A stretch of DNA of 64,000 nucleotides from Unio delphinus (GCA_029339505.1 JAQISU010000132.1:6628501-6692500); one strand, 5' to 3'. Positions 37,501-50,518 are shown, numbered from the stretch's first letter. The notes: generated by a model from the letters alone, not told the origin. Program-made: numbers and translations.

Positions 37501-40500
37501 ATTCTGTGTTGGGTCACTTGTATTCAGTAAGACTTAATTCTGTGTTGAGTCACTTTTATTCAGTAAGTCTTAATTCTGTGTTGGGTCACTTGTATTCAGT
37601 AAGACCTAATTCTGTGTTGGGTCACTTGTATTCAGCAAGACTTAATTCTGTGTTGGGTCACTTGTATTCAGTAAGACCTAATTCTGTGTTGGGTCACTTG
37701 TATTCAGTAAGACTTAATTCTGTGTTGGGTCACCTATTTTATAGAGACTTAATTCCGTGTTTTGTCACTTGTAATCAGTAAGTCTTAATTCTGTGTTGGG
37801 TCACTTTTATTCAGTAAGACTTAATTCTGTGTTGGGTCACTTATTTTATAGAGACTTAATTCTGTGTTTTGTCACTTGTAATCAGGAAGTCTTAATTCTG
37901 TGTTGGGTCACTTTTATTCAGTAAGTCTTAATTCTGTGTTTTGTCACTTGTATTCAGTAAGAATTAATTCTGTGTTGAGTCACTTTTATTCAGTAAGTCT
38001 TAATTCTGTGTTGTCACTTTTATTCAGTAAGTCTTAATTCTGTGTTGGGTCACTTGTATTCAGTAAGACTTAATTCTGTGTTGAGTCACTTTTATTCAGT
38101 AAGTCTTAATTCTGTGTTGGGTCACTTGTATTCAGTAAGACCTAATTCTGTGTTGGGTCACTTGTATTCAGTAAGACTTAATTCTGTGTTGGGTCACTTA
38201 TTTTATAGAGACTTAATTCCGTGTTTTGTCACTTGTAATCAGTAAGTCTTAATTCTGTGTTGGGTCACTTTTATTCAGTAAGACTAAATTCTGTGTTGGG
38301 TCACTTATTTTATAGAGACTTAATTCTGTGTTTTGTCACTTGTAATCAGTAAGTCTTAATTCTGTGTTGGGTCACTTTTATTCAGTAAGTCTTAATTCTG
38401 TGTTTTGTCACTTTTATTCAGTAAGACTTAATTCTGTGTTTTGTCACTTGTAATCAGTAAGTCTTAATTCTGTGTTGGGTCACTTGTATTCAGTAAGACT
38501 TAATTCTGTGTTTTGTCACTTGCAATCAGTAAGTCTTAATTCTGTGTTGGGTCACTTGTATTCAGTAAGTCTTAATTCTGTGTTTTGTCATTTGCAATCA
38601 GTAAGTCTTAATTCTGTGTTGGGTCACTTTTATTCAGTAAGTCTTAATTCAGTGTTGGGTCACTTGTATTCAGTAAGACTTAATTCTGTGTTTTTGTCAC
38701 TTGTATTCAGTAAGTCTTAATTCTGTGTTTTGTCACTTTTATTCAGTAAGACTTAATTCTGTGTTTTGTCACTTGTAATCAGTAAGTCTTAATTCTGTGT
38801 TTTGTCACTTGTAATCAGTAAGTCTTAATTCTGTGTTGGGTCACTTGTATTCAGTAAGACTTAATTCTGTGTTTTGTCACTTGTATTCAGTAAGTCTTAA
38901 TTCTGCGTTGAGTCACTTGTATTCAGTAAGACTTAATTCTGTGTTGAGTCACTTGTAATCAGTAAGTCTTAATTCTGTGTTGGGTCACTTGTATTCAGTA
39001 AGACTTAATTCTGTGTTTTGTCACTTGTATTCAGTAAGTCTTAATTCTGTGTTGGGTCACTTGTATTCAGTAAGACTTAATTCTGTGTTGGGTCACTTGT
39101 ATTCAGTAAGTCTTAATTCTGTGTTGAGTCACTTGTATTCAGTAAGACTTAATTCTGTGTTGAGTCTTTTGTAATCAGTAAGTCTTAATTCTGTGTTGGG
39201 TCACTTGTATTCAGTAAGACTTAATTCTGTGTTTTGTCACTTGTATTCAGTAAGTCTTAATTCTGTGTTGGGTCATTTGTATTCAGTATGACTTAATTCT
39301 GTGTTTTGTCACTTGTATTCAGCAAGTCTTAATTCTGTGTTGAGTCACTTGTATTCAGTAAGACTTAATTCTGTGTTGAGTCACTTGTAATCAGTAAGTC
39401 TTAATTCTGTGTTGGGTCATTTGTATTCAGTAAGACTTAATTCTGTGTTTTGTCACTTGTATTCAGCAAGTCTTAATTCTGTGTTGAGTCACTTGTATTC
39501 AGTAAGAATTAATTCTGTGCTGGGTCACTTGTATTCAGTAAGACTTAATTCAGTGTTGGGTCATTTGTATTCAGTAAGACTTAATTCTGTGTTTTGTCAC
39601 TTGTATTCAGTAAGTCTTAATTCTGTGTTGAGTCACTTGTAATCAGTAAGTCTTAATTCTGTGTTGGGTCACTTGTATTCAGTAAGTCTTAATTCTGTGT
39701 TGAGTCACTTGTATTCAGCAAGTCTTAATTCTGTGTTGAGTCACTTGTATTCAGCAAGTCTTAATTCTGTGTTGAGTCACTTTTATTCAGTAAGTCTTAA
39801 TTCTGTGTTGGGTCACTTGTATTCAGTAAGACTTAATTCTGTGTTGAGTCACTTGTAATCAGTAAGTCTTAATTCTGTGTTGGGTCACTTGTATTCAGTA
39901 AGACTTAATTCTGTGTTGAGTCACTTGTATTCAGCAAGTCTTAATTCTGTGTTGGGTCACTTGTGTTCAGTAAGACTTAATTCTGTGTTGAGTCACTTGT
40001 AATCAGTAAGTCTTAATTCTGTTTTGGGTCACCTGTATTCAGTAAGACTTAATTCTGTGTTTTGTCACATGTATTCAGCAAGTCTTAATTCTGTGTTGAG
40101 TCACTTGTATTCAGTAAGAATTAATTCTGTGTTGAGTCACTTGTATTCACTAAGACTTAATTCTGTGTTGAGTCACTTTTATTCAATAAGTCTTAATTCT
40201 GTGTTGGGTCAGTTGTATTCAGTAAGACTTAATTCTGTGTTGAGTCACTTGTAATCAGTAAGTCCTAATTCTGTGTTTAGTCACTTGTATTCAGTAAGAC
40301 TTAATTCTGTGTTGGGTCACTTATTTTATTGAGACTTAATTCTGTGTTTTGTCACTTGTAATCAGTAAGTCTTAATTCTGTGTTGGGTCACTTTTATTCA
40401 GTAAGTCTTAATTCTGTGTTGAGTCACTTGTATTCAGTAAGACTTAATTCTGTGTTGGGTCACTTGTATTCAGTAAGTCTTAATTCTGTGTTGGGTCACT

Positions 40501-41790
40501 TGTAATCAGTAAGTCTTAATTCTGTGTTGGGTCACTTTTATTCAGTAAGAATTAATTCTGTGTTGAGTCACTTGTATTCAGTAAGACTTAATTCTGTGTT
40601 GGGTCACTTGTATTCAGTAAGTCTTAATTCTGTTTTGGGTCACATGTATTCAGTAAGACTTGATTCTGTGTTGGGTCACTTATTTTATAGAGACTTAATT
40701 CTGTGTTTTGTCACTTGTATTCAGTAAGTCTTTTTTTGTGTTGGGTCACTTGTATTCAGTAAGACTTATATCTGTGTTGGATCACTTGTAATCAGTAAGT
40801 CTTAATTCTGTTTTGGGTCACATGTATTCAGTAAGACTTGATTCTGTGTTGGGTCACTTATTTTATAGAGACTTAATTCTGTGTTTTGTCACTTGTATTC
40901 AGTAAGTCTTTTTTTGTGTTGGATCACTTGTATTCAGTAAGACTTAATTCTGTGTTGGATCACTTGTAATCAGTAAGACTTAATTCTGTGTTGGGTCACT
41001 TATTTTATAGAGACTTAATTCTGTGTTTTGTCACTTGTATTCAGTAAGTTTTTATTTTGTGTTGGGTCACTTGTATTCTGTAAGACCTAATTCTGTGTTG
41101 GATCACTTGTAATCAGTAAGACCTAATTCTGTGTTGGGTCACTTGTATTCAGTAAGACTTAATTCTGTGTTGGGTCACTTATTTTATAGAGACTTAATTC
41201 TGTGTTTTGTCACTTGTATTCAGTAAGTTTTTATTTTGTGTTGGGTCACTTGTATTCTGTAAGACCTAATTCTGTGTTGGATCGCTTGTAATCAGTAAGA
41301 CCTAATTCTGTGTTGGATCACTTGTAATCAGTAAGACCTAATTCTCTGTTTTGTTACTTGTATTCAGTAAGTCTTAATTCTGTGTTTTATCACTTGTATT
41401 CAGTAAGAAATAATTCTGTGTTGGGTTACTTGTAAGTAAGACTTAACTTTGTGTTAGATCACTTGTATTCAGTAAGTCTTAATTCTGTGTTGGGTCACAT
41501 GTATTCAGTAAGACTTAATTCTGTGTTGGGTCACTTATTTTATAGAGACTTAATTCTGTGTTTTGTCACTTGTATTCAGTAAGTCTTTTTTTGTGTTGGG
41601 TCACTTGTATTCAGTAAGACTTAATTCTGTGTTGGATCACTTGTAATCAGTAAGACTTAATTCTGTGTTGGGTCACTTATTTTATAGAGACTTAATTCTG
41701 TGTTTTGTCACTTGTAATCAGTAAGTCTTTATTCTGTGTTTTGTCACTTGTAATCAGTAAGTCTTAATTCTGTGTTTTGTCCATTGTATT
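22521..41790. repeat. 19-kb intronic satellite, 36-bp unit with nested higher-order repeats
   Basis: About 530 copies of a 36-bp unit of the type TTAATTCTGTGTTGGGTCAC + TTGTATTCAGTAAGTC. The main variants are TGGGTCAC, TGAGTCAC and TTTGTCAC, TTTTATTCAG or TTGTAATCAG, and a diverged TTATTTTATAGAG unit. Repeats nest: blocks recur at 464 bp (25200/25664) and 1,681 bp (26844/28525), and a large block recurs at 7,873 bp (24161/32034, 26844/34717, 28525/36398), changing to 7,979 bp farther right (29527/37506, 30998/38977). Because 36 is divisible by three, long spurious open frames arise. There is no gene evidence. Confidence 0.97.
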
Positions 41791-41824
41791 TAGTAAAAGT
41801 TTCATCTATTTTCCATACTTACCC

Positions 41825-42265
41825 AGCATTACTGTCTGGCTCATTCAAAATTATAATCCACTCATGATGTAATGAATGTATGCTTTGTTGGCTGGGCCTT
41901 TAAAGACTCATTTGAGATTGTAAACCACTCATAATGAAATGAAAAATGGATGCTTTGTTTGCTGGGCCTTTTAAAACTCATTCAATATTGTACTCCCCTC
42001 ATGATGAATGTTTTGTTGTCTGGGCGTTTTAAAACTTATTTGAGATTGTACTCCCCTCATGATGAATGTTTTGTTGTCCGGGCCTTTTAAAACTCATTCG
42101 AGATTGTACTCCCCTCACGATGAATGTTTTGTTGTCCGGGCCTTTTAAAACTCATTTGAGATTGTACTCCCCTCATGATGAATGTTTTGTCGTCTGGGCC
42201 TTTTAAAACTCATCTGAGATTGTACTCCCCTCATCAGTAATGAATGGATGCTCTGTTGGCCTTTT
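41825..42265. repeat. 58-bp tandem repeat array
   Basis: About seven units (TTTTAAAACTCATT, GAGATTGTACTCCCCTCATG, ATGAATGTTTTGTTGTC). The left copies are longer and more diverged; the right copies have a 58-bp period. Confidence 0.85.
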
Positions 42266-42332
42266 TTAAGACTGATGAAAAGCTTAACTAAATGCTAAGC
42301 TATCTTGCCAAATGTTTATGTACACTGGATAT

Positions 42333-42990
42333 AATTAAGTGATATACACACTTATTCTATATATAATAAAATTATATACACATGTATACACTGTATATAG
42401 TAAATTGATATAGAGACTTATTATATATATAATAAAATTATATACACATGTATACACTGTATATAGTAAATTGATATACACACTTATTCTGTATATAATA
42501 AAATTATATACACATGTATACACTGTATATAGTAAATTGATATACACACTTATCCTACATATAACAAAATTATATACACATGTATACACTGTATATAGTA
42601 AATTGATATACACACTTGTACACTGTATATAGTAAATTGATATACACACTTGTACACTGTATATAGTAAATTGATATACACACTTGTACACTGTATATAG
42701 TTAAGAGATATACACACTTGTACGCTATATAGTAAATTGATATACACACTTTTACACTGTATATAGTTAAGTGATATACACACTTGTACACTATATATAG
42801 TTAAGTGATATACACACTTGTACACTAATAAGAGTTAAGTGATATACACACTTGTACATTGTATGTAATTAAGTTATTTAAACACTTGTATGCACTACAT
42901 ATAGTTAAATGATATACACATATGCACACTGTATGTATGTAATGTACATACTTATTTACACTTTATTATGATAGGCGATACACACTTGTG
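42333..42990. repeat. AT-rich tandem repeats (~34 and ~65 bp)
   Basis: Units of AGTAAATTGATATACACACT plus TGTACACTGTATAT. The left part alternates with TATAATAAAATTATATACAC. Noncoding; the open frames on the minus strand come from the repeat period. Confidence 0.85.
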
Positions 42991-43084
42991 TACAACACAC
43001 TTATGTACATTGTTTATTTTTAAGTGACATACATTTATCTAGAGTTAAATAACCTGAGATAGTTCAATGGGTAAAGTTGATTTG

Positions 43085-46000
43085 AAAACTTAGCGTGATG
43101 ATAGCTAACTTATCTAGAGTTAGGTACTCGTGATGATAGCTAACTTGTCTAGAGTTAGGTACTCGTGATGATAGTTAACTTGTTTAGAGTTAGGAACTCG
43201 TGACGATAGCTAACTTGTCTAGAGTTAGGTACTCGTGACGATAGTTAACTTGGTGATGATAGTTAACTTGTCTAGAGTTAGGTACTTATGACGATAGTTA
43301 ACTTGTCTAGAGTTAGGTACTCGTGACGACCGTTAACTTGTCTAGAGTTAGGTACTCGTGACGATAGTTAACTTGTCTAGAGTAAGGTACTCGTGACGAT
43401 AGTTAACTTGTCTAGAGTTAGGTACTCGTGACGATAGTTAACTTGTCTAGAGTTAGGTACTCCTGATGATAGTTAACTTGTCTAGAGTTAGGTACTCCTG
43501 ACGATAGTCAACTTGTCTAAAGTTAGGTACTCCTGATGATAGTTAAATTGTCTAGAGTTAGGTACTCCTGACGATAGTTAACTTGTCTAGAGTTAGCTAC
43601 TCCTGACGATAGTTAACTTGTCTAGAGTTAGGTACTCCTGACGATAGTTAACTTGTCTAGAGTTAGTTACTCCTGACGAAAGTGAACTTGTCTAGAGTTA
43701 GGTACTCGTGACGACGGTTAACTTGTCAAGAGTTACGTACTCGTGACGATAGTTAACCTGTCTAGAGTTAGGTACTCGTGATGATAGTTAACTTGTCTAG
43801 AGTTAGGTACTCGTGATGATAGTTAACTTGTCTATAGTTAGGTACTCGTGATGATAGTTAACGTGTGTAGAGTTAGGTACTCGTGATGATAGTTAACTTG
43901 TCTAGAGTTAGGTACTCGTGACGATAGTTAACTTGTCTACAGTTAGGTACTCGTGACGATAGTTAACTTGTCTACAGTTAGGTACTCGTGACGATAGTTA
44001 ACTTGTCTACAGTTAGGTACTCGTGATAATAGTTAACTTGTCTAGAGTTAGGTACTCGTGATGATAGTTAACTTATCTAGAGTTAGGTACTCGTGATGAT
44101 AGTTAACTTGTCTAGAGTTAGGTTCTCGTGACGACCGTTAACTTGTCTAGAGTTAGGTACTCGTGATGATAGTTAACTTGTTTAGAGTTAGGTACTCGTG
44201 ACGATAGCTAACTTGTCTAGAGTTAGGTACTCGTGACAATAGTTAACTTGTCTAGAGTTAGGTACTCGTGACGATAGCTAACTTGTCTAGAGTTAGGTAC
44301 TCCTGACGATAGTTGACTTGTCTAGAGTTAGGTACTCCTGACGATAGTTAACTTGTCTAGAGTTAGGTACTCGTGACGATAGTTAACTTGTCTAGAGTTA
44401 GGTACTCCTGACGATAGTTAACTTCTCTAGAGTTAGGTACCCGTGACGACAGTTAACTTGTCTAGAGTTAAGTACTCCTGACGATAGTTAACTTGTCTAG
44501 ATTTAAGTACTCCTGACGATAGTTAACTTGTCTAGAGTTAGGTACTCGTGACGACCGTTAACTTGTCTAGAGTTAGGTACTCGTGATGATAGTTAACTTG
44601 TCTAGAGTTAGGTACTCGTGACGACCGTTAACTTGTCTAGAGTTAGGTACTCGTGATGATAGTTAATTTTTCTTGAGTTAGGTACTCGTGATGATAGTTA
44701 ACTTGTCTAGAGTTAGGTACTCGTGATGATAGTTAACTTGTCTATGGTTAGGTACTCGTGATGATAGTTAACGTGTGTAGAGTTAGGTACTCGTGATGAT
44801 AGTTAACTTGTCTAGAGTTAGGTACTCGTGACGATAGTTAACTTGTCTACAGTTAGATACTCGTGACGATAGTTATCTTGTCTACAGTTAGGTACTCGTG
44901 ACGATAGTTAACTTGTCTACAGTTAGGTACTCGTGATAATAGTTAACTTGTCTAGAGTTAAGTACTCGTGATGATAGTTAACTTGTCTAGAGTTAGGAAC
45001 TCGTGATGATAGTTAACTTGTCTAGAGTTAGGTTCTCGTGACGACCGTTAACTTGTCTAGAGTTAGGTACTCGTGATGATAGTTAACTTGTTTAGAGTTA
45101 GGTACTCGTGACGATAGCTAACTTGTCTAGAGTTAGGTACTCGTGACGATAGTTAACTTGTCTAGAGTTAGGTACTCGTGACGATAGCTAACTTGTCTAA
45201 AGTTAGGTACTAGTGACGATAGTTAACTTGTCTAGAGTTAGGTACTCCTGACGATAGTTGACTTGTCTAGAGTTAGGTACTCCTGACGATAGTTAACTTG
45301 TCTAGAGTTAGGTACTCCTGACGATAGTTAACTTGTCTAGAGTTAGGTACTCCTGACGATAGTTAACTTCTCTAGAGTTATGTACCCGTGACGATAGTTA
45401 ACTTGTCTAGAGTTAAGTACTCCTGACGATAGTTAACTTGTCTAGATTTAAGTACTCCTGACGATAGTTAACTTGTCTAGAGTTAGGTACTCGTGACGAC
45501 CGTTAACTTGTCTAGAGTTAGGTACTCGTGATGATAGTTAACTTGTCTAAAGTTAGGTACTCGTGATGATAGTTAATTTTACTTGAGTTAGGTTCTCGTG
45601 ATGATAGTTAACTTGTCTAGAGTTAGGTTCTCGTGACGACCGTTGTCTTGTCTAGAGTTATGTTCTCGTGACGACCGTTAACTTGTCTAGAGTTAGGTAC
45701 TCGTGACGACCGTTAATTTGTCTAGAGTTAGGTTTTGTTTGTTTGTTTGTTTAGGATTTTTAACGTAGCTTTAACAATTTTTCAGTCATATCGCTACGAT
45801 GTCTGCAGTGAGGCAGTTTATAGTGATGTCTACCACTGGGGCATCATGCCGCAGACATGTAGCATGATGTCCCGCCCAGTCACATTATCCTGACACCAGG
45901 CCGACCAGTCCTAACACTAACCTCTTAATGCTGAACGTCAAGCGAGGCAGCTGTTAGTACCATTTTTGTAAGTCTTTGGTATGACTCGGCCGGGGATCAA

Positions 46001-46665
46001 ACCCACGACCTCCCGCTTCCGCGGCGGACGCTCTAACCACTAGGCCACCGGAGCGGTTCTAGAGTTAGGTACTCTTGACGATAGTTAACTTGTGTAGAGT
46101 TAGGTACTCGTGACGATAGTTAACTTGTCTAGAGTTAGGTACTCGTGATGATAGTTAACTTGTCTAGAGTTCGGTACTCGTGACGACCGTTAACTTGTCT
46201 AGAGTTAGGTACTCGTGACGACCGTTAACTTGTCTAGAGTTAGGTACTCGTGATGATAGTTAACTTGTCTAGAGTTAGGTAGTCGTGATGATAGTTAACT
46301 TGTCTAGAGTTAGGTACTCGTGACGATAGTTAACTTGTCTTGAGTTAGGTACTCGTGATGATAGTTAACTTGTCTAGAGTTAGGTACTCGTGATGATAGT
46401 TAACTTGTCTAGAGTTAGGTACTCGTGACGATAGTTAACTTGTCTTGAGTTAGGTACTCTTGACAATAGTTAACTTGTCTACAGTTAGGTACTCGTGACG
46501 ACAGTTAACTTGTCTAGAGTTAGGTACTCGTGACGATAGTCAACTTGTCTAGAGTTAGGTACTCGTGACGATAGTTAACTTGTCTAGAGTTAGGTACTTG
46601 TGACGATAGTTAACTTGTCTAGCGTTAGGTACTCGTGATGATAGTTAACTTTTCTAGAGTTAGGT
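43085..46665. repeat. 35-bp tandem satellite array
   Basis: About 90 copies of a 35-bp unit (AGTTAACTTGTCTAGAGTTA then GGTACTCGTGACGAT). The variants are CTCCTGACG, GACCG and GATGATAG. A rare variant (AACGTGTGTAGAG) at 43861 and 44771 gives a higher-order period of 910 bp (26 units). A SINE has inserted at 45733-46057. Similar sequence (AACCTGAGA-AGTTCAATGGG) borders both ends, at about 43050 and 46667. Confidence 0.95.
45733..46057 (-). mobile_element. tRNA-headed SINE, family B, copy 2 (inserted in the 35-bp array)
   Basis: The best-preserved copy. Minus strand from 46057: CCGGTGGCCTAGTGGTTAGA, an anticodon-like CCGCGGAAGCGGG stretch, box B GTGGGTTTGATCC, then the body, ending in a (CAAA)n tail at about 45735. 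It splits the satellite, with array units on both sides. Confidence 0.9.
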
Positions 46666-46959
46666 AACCTGAGACAGTTCAATGGGTTGTGGTGATTTTA
46701 AAATCTTCCTAAATATTTGTTTTTAGATAGTCCCAGGATTTCCTGAACCACGACTCAAAATTTTCTTTTATTTTTTTTTACCTAAAGCTCATTTTTAGGT
46801 TTAAATTTTTTTTTTGGTCAGACTGAATTTTAAGATAAAGAGTAGAGTAAACATCAGCATTATGTTGAATATTAGTCAGAAGAATTTTTTTGTCTAAGAT
46901 CCCCAAAATATCATTAATTAGATTTTAAATTAACATTAGAGAAATATTTACATTTCCAG
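46666..46959. other. Intron sequence between arrays, no gene seen
   Basis: AT-rich with poly-T tracts; nothing coding is recognised. Confidence 0.5.
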
Positions 46960-47390
46960 TTATTAACTTGTTATTACATTTTATGTAGTATTTCATTGTC
47001 TTTTAGGTGGATAACATTGTCCAGTCAAAACTTGTTATTACATTTTATATAATATTTCAATGTCATTCAGGCAGATAATATTGTCCAGTCAAAACTTGTT
47101 ATTACATTTTATATAATATTTCAATGTCATTCAGGCAGATAATATTGTCCAGTCAAAACTTGTTATTACATTTTATATAATATTTCAATGTCATTCAGGC
47201 AGATAATATTGTCCAGTCAAAACTTGTTATTACATTTTATGTAATATTTCACTGTCTTTTAGGTGGATAACATTGCCCAGTCAAAACTGGTTATTATTTT
47301 TTATATAATATTTCATTGACTTTCAGGTGGATAATATTGTCCAGTGAAAACTCGTTATTACAATTTATGTAATATTTCAATGTCATTCAG
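46960..47390. repeat. 64-bp tandem repeat ending at the exon D acceptor
   Basis: About six copies of a 64-bp unit (TTATATAATATTTCAATG, TCATTCAGGCAGATAATA, TTGTCCAGTCAAAACTTG). Each contains a T-rich stretch and CAG-G, and the last copy supplies the real acceptor of the exon at 47391. The sequence after the CAG in each copy resembles the first ~20 bases of that exon. Confidence 0.85.
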
Positions 47391-47558
47391 GTTGATGATA
47401 CTGTCTGGAATGAGAACACAGTAGAACAGGAAGAGGACCAAAAGAAAGAAGGTCACAAAGAGATCACCACACACATTTCGATCCACGCCGTACACTTGGA
47501 TGGCCTGCGAGAGCTTTATCGTCACTTCCTGCGGCTTCCAGATGGCGCTATAGTAGAG
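47391..47558 (+). CDS. Host gene exon D
   Basis: Acceptor TCATTCAG before 47391; donor GTATAAT at 47559. 56 codons, phase 0 on both sides. The N-terminal part is acidic (VDDTVWNENTVEQEEDQKKE), followed by a conserved-looking segment, IHAVHLDGLRELYRHFLRLP DGAIVE (two parts of one stretch). No membrane segment. The last repeat copy of the 64-bp array abuts its first codon. Confidence 0.8.
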
Positions 47559-47859
47559 GTATAATAGATTTAGAGATAAACAGAAAAGTATTTTGTTTGT
47601 GAATGAATTTGCGTTACATTTATTTTCAGATCTAAAGAAGACTCTTGAATTGTAAACTTTATAACAAAAAGAACAAAAACAACATGATTTGTAAAACTTA
47701 ACAAATGATTTAATTATCAAAGTTATAAAGTAAAAATTTAAGAACTTATAGTATTATTTAATAAATACAAAAAAATATAAGCGATTCTATACAAATCAAA
47801 AACAATCCAATATATGTGTATATATCATTAGTCAGGTCAATCACACACACACACATACA

Positions 47860-47941
<82 letters not shown>

Positions 47942-47972
47942 ATATGTATATATGTATATATGCATATATATA

Positions 47973-48008
<36 letters not shown>

Positions 48009-48129
48009 TGTATGTATGTATGTGTGTATGTATGTATATATATATATATAACTTGCATGTGTATATCGTGTTATATATGACCTGCAGAAGTGAACATTTT
48101 GTTTGACTAAATAAATGATTTAATTATAG
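47559..48129. other. Host intron with TA/TG/TATG microsatellites
   Basis: (TA)n at 47862-47909, (TG)n at 47910-47930, and TATG/TA runs at 47931-48050. The rest is AT-rich with no gene. Confidence 0.8.
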
Positions 48130-48240
48130 GTATTTGGAGAACTGTCTATACCAGGGATGGACAAAGATGTGAAGGCTGCGATTGGGAAGGGATCCAAGGA
48201 TTTTGAGAAACTAATGGGTTCGCAGGCTAGCCTTAACAAG
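48130..48240 (+). CDS. Host gene exon E
   Basis: Acceptor TTATAG before 48130; donor GTAAGT at 48241. 37 codons in phase 0: VFGELSIPGMDKDVKAAIGK and onward to SQASLNK. It continues the exon D segment (...GAIVE then VFGELSIPG), which reads as one conserved motif. Confidence 0.8.
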
Positions 48241-48819
48241 GTAAGTAGTTGTAAACAGTTCTTTTCTTAAGTCAGTCCAAAATAGTCATGTTCAAGCCAC
48301 TAAATATTGGAAATAGAAAAGTACCCTTAGAAAAAGATGGCTTGCTCCATGACAAAGGTTAATATATTTTGGATTGTAGAAATTACCATAGAAAATACAA
48401 TGACAATAATAATTCAACTAAGAATAATACTGAAGCCATCTTGAGGTCATCAGAATTTAAGAGAGTTAATAGGTTTATAAATAAAATGATTTTAACTAAT
48501 AACACTATATGCAAAGCTCTAACAACTATGACACCATTGTAATGAAATCAAGGATTAAAATGTAACTGCAAATAGCAAACATGGCTTGTTTAGGAACAAG
48601 ACTGCTTAGCTTGTATCAAGTGCTATTACTAAAAGACTACATAGTCTTGTATTTCTCTTGTGGCTTATTGACTTCTCCACATACGAGGGTCTCATGAAAA
48701 ACAGCTTCTTCTACAGTGCTAGAACAAGTTTTCCATACACTTGGGAAAGTAATTTGATACGTTGATGACACGAGGTGATGCACTAGATCATTGTCATTTG
48801 ATGATTTTATGTTTCCAGT
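48241..48819. other. Host intron, no gene seen
   Basis: AT-rich; degenerate precursors of the following array begin near 48740 (TCATTTGATGATTTTATG). Confidence 0.5.
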
Positions 48820-50150
48820 ACACAATTGGATGATTTTATGTTTCCAGTACACATTGTCATTGGATGATGTCACGTTTCAAGTACATTATCATTGGATGAT
48901 GTTATATTTCAAGTAGACTTTGTCACTGGATGATATGTTTCAAGTACACTTTGTCATTGGATGATGATATGTTTCAAGTACACTTTGTCATTGGATGATA
49001 ATATGTTTCAAGTACACAGTGTCATTGGATGATGTTATGCTTTAAGTACACATTGTCATTGGATGATGTTATGCTTCAAGTACACTGTCATTGGATGATG
49101 TTATGTTTCATGTACTTGAAACAATTGTCATTGGATGACTTTATTTTTCAAGTACACCTTGTCATTGGATGGTATTTTTCAAGTACACATTATCATTGGA
49201 TGATGTTATGTTTCAAGTAGACTTTGTTATTGAATGACGTTATGTTTTCCATTGCATCATGTTATATTTCAAGTACACATTTCATTGGATGATGTTATGT
49301 TTCAAGTACACATTGTCGTTGGATGATTTTATGTTTCAAGTACACTTTGTCATTGGATGATGTTATGTTTTCCATTGCCTGATGTTATTTTGCATGTACA
49401 CATTTCATTGGATGATGTTATGTTTCAATTACACATTGTCATTGGATGATGTTATGTTTCAAGTAAACATTGTCATTGGATGATGTTATGTTTCAAGTAC
49501 ATGTTGTCATTGGATGATGTTATTTTTTCCATTTATGTTTCATGTACACATTTCATTGGATGATGTTATGTTTCAAGTACACATTGTCGTTGGATGATTT
49601 TATGTTTCAAGTACACTTTGTCATTGGATGATGTTATGTTTTCCATTGCATGATGTTTTATGTTTCACATACACATTTCATTGGATGATGTTATGTTTCA
49701 AGTACACATTGTCATTGTATGATGTTATATTTTAAGTACACACTGTCATTGGAAGATGTTATGTTTCAAGTAAACTTTGTCATTGGATGATGATATGTTT
49801 CATGTACACTTTGTCATTGTATGATTTTTTGTTTCAAGGACACATTGTCCTTGGATGTTATTACATTTGTCATTGGATTAGGTTTTGTCATGGGATGATG
49901 TTATGTTTCAAGTACACATTGTCATTGGATGATGTTATGTTTCAAGTACAAATTGTCATTGGATGATGTTACATTTCAAGTACACATTGCCATTGGATGA
50001 TGTTACATTTCAAGTACACATTGTCATTGGATGATGTTACATTTGTAATTGGATGATGTTATGTTTCAAGTAGACTTTGTCATTGCATGATGTTAAGTTT
50101 CTTGTACACGTTGTCATTGGATGATGTTATATTTTAAGTTCACATTGTCA
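48820..50150. repeat. 34-bp irregular tandem array
   Basis: About 36 copies of TTGTCATTGGATGATGTTAT plus GTTTCAAGTACACA, with many indels and substitutions, so it is older or less homogenised than the other arrays. Confidence 0.9.
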
Positions 50151-50356
50151 CACTTTTAGTAAGTTATGTTAAGCGAGAAATAATCTTTTTTGTTGGTTTA
50201 TGTTAAATTCTTTTCAGCCAGTATAGTGTTAATTACATCCAGGGACTATAGTTTTAAAAAGTTTGACTTAGTCACATGTCATCCTATCTTTCTGAGATGT
50301 CAGAAGAAGGGTCGAACATCTATAGCTTCCAGAGCTTACTTTCTAAACCTGTTTGC

Positions 50357-50427
<71 letters not shown>
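50357..50427. repeat. (TA)n microsatellite
   Basis: About 35 TA dinucleotides in the intron before the last coding exon. Confidence 0.95.
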
Positions 50428-50428
<1 letters not shown>

Positions 50429-50518
50429 ACGCTATGATGCGATTATTTACTTAAATTTAAGTTTTGATATAAAATGTATTCAGACTTGCTCACTCATTCA
50501 GTTTTATTATATTTTCAG

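Noticed and set aside
22639..40727. Dozens of open frames with repeated YSVSLNSVLGHL-type products
   Set aside because: They come from a 36-bp (12-codon) satellite unit, are interrupted irregularly by variant units, and lie inside a host intron. No sign of selection on the protein.
42335..42825. Minus-strand frames rich in Tyr/Ile/Cys
   Set aside because: Translation of AT-rich tandem repeats; no domain and no start context.
45960..46057. Possible true tRNA gene at the SINE head (also 63240 and 61545)
   Set aside because: Box A and box B are present, but the cloverleaf continues into a shared SINE body and several copies exist, so these are tRNA-derived SINE heads rather than functional tRNA genes.
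47816..48106. Frames of IYIYIY/CVCVCV type (also near 50190 and 60035)
   Set aside because: Products of TA, TG and GA microsatellites.
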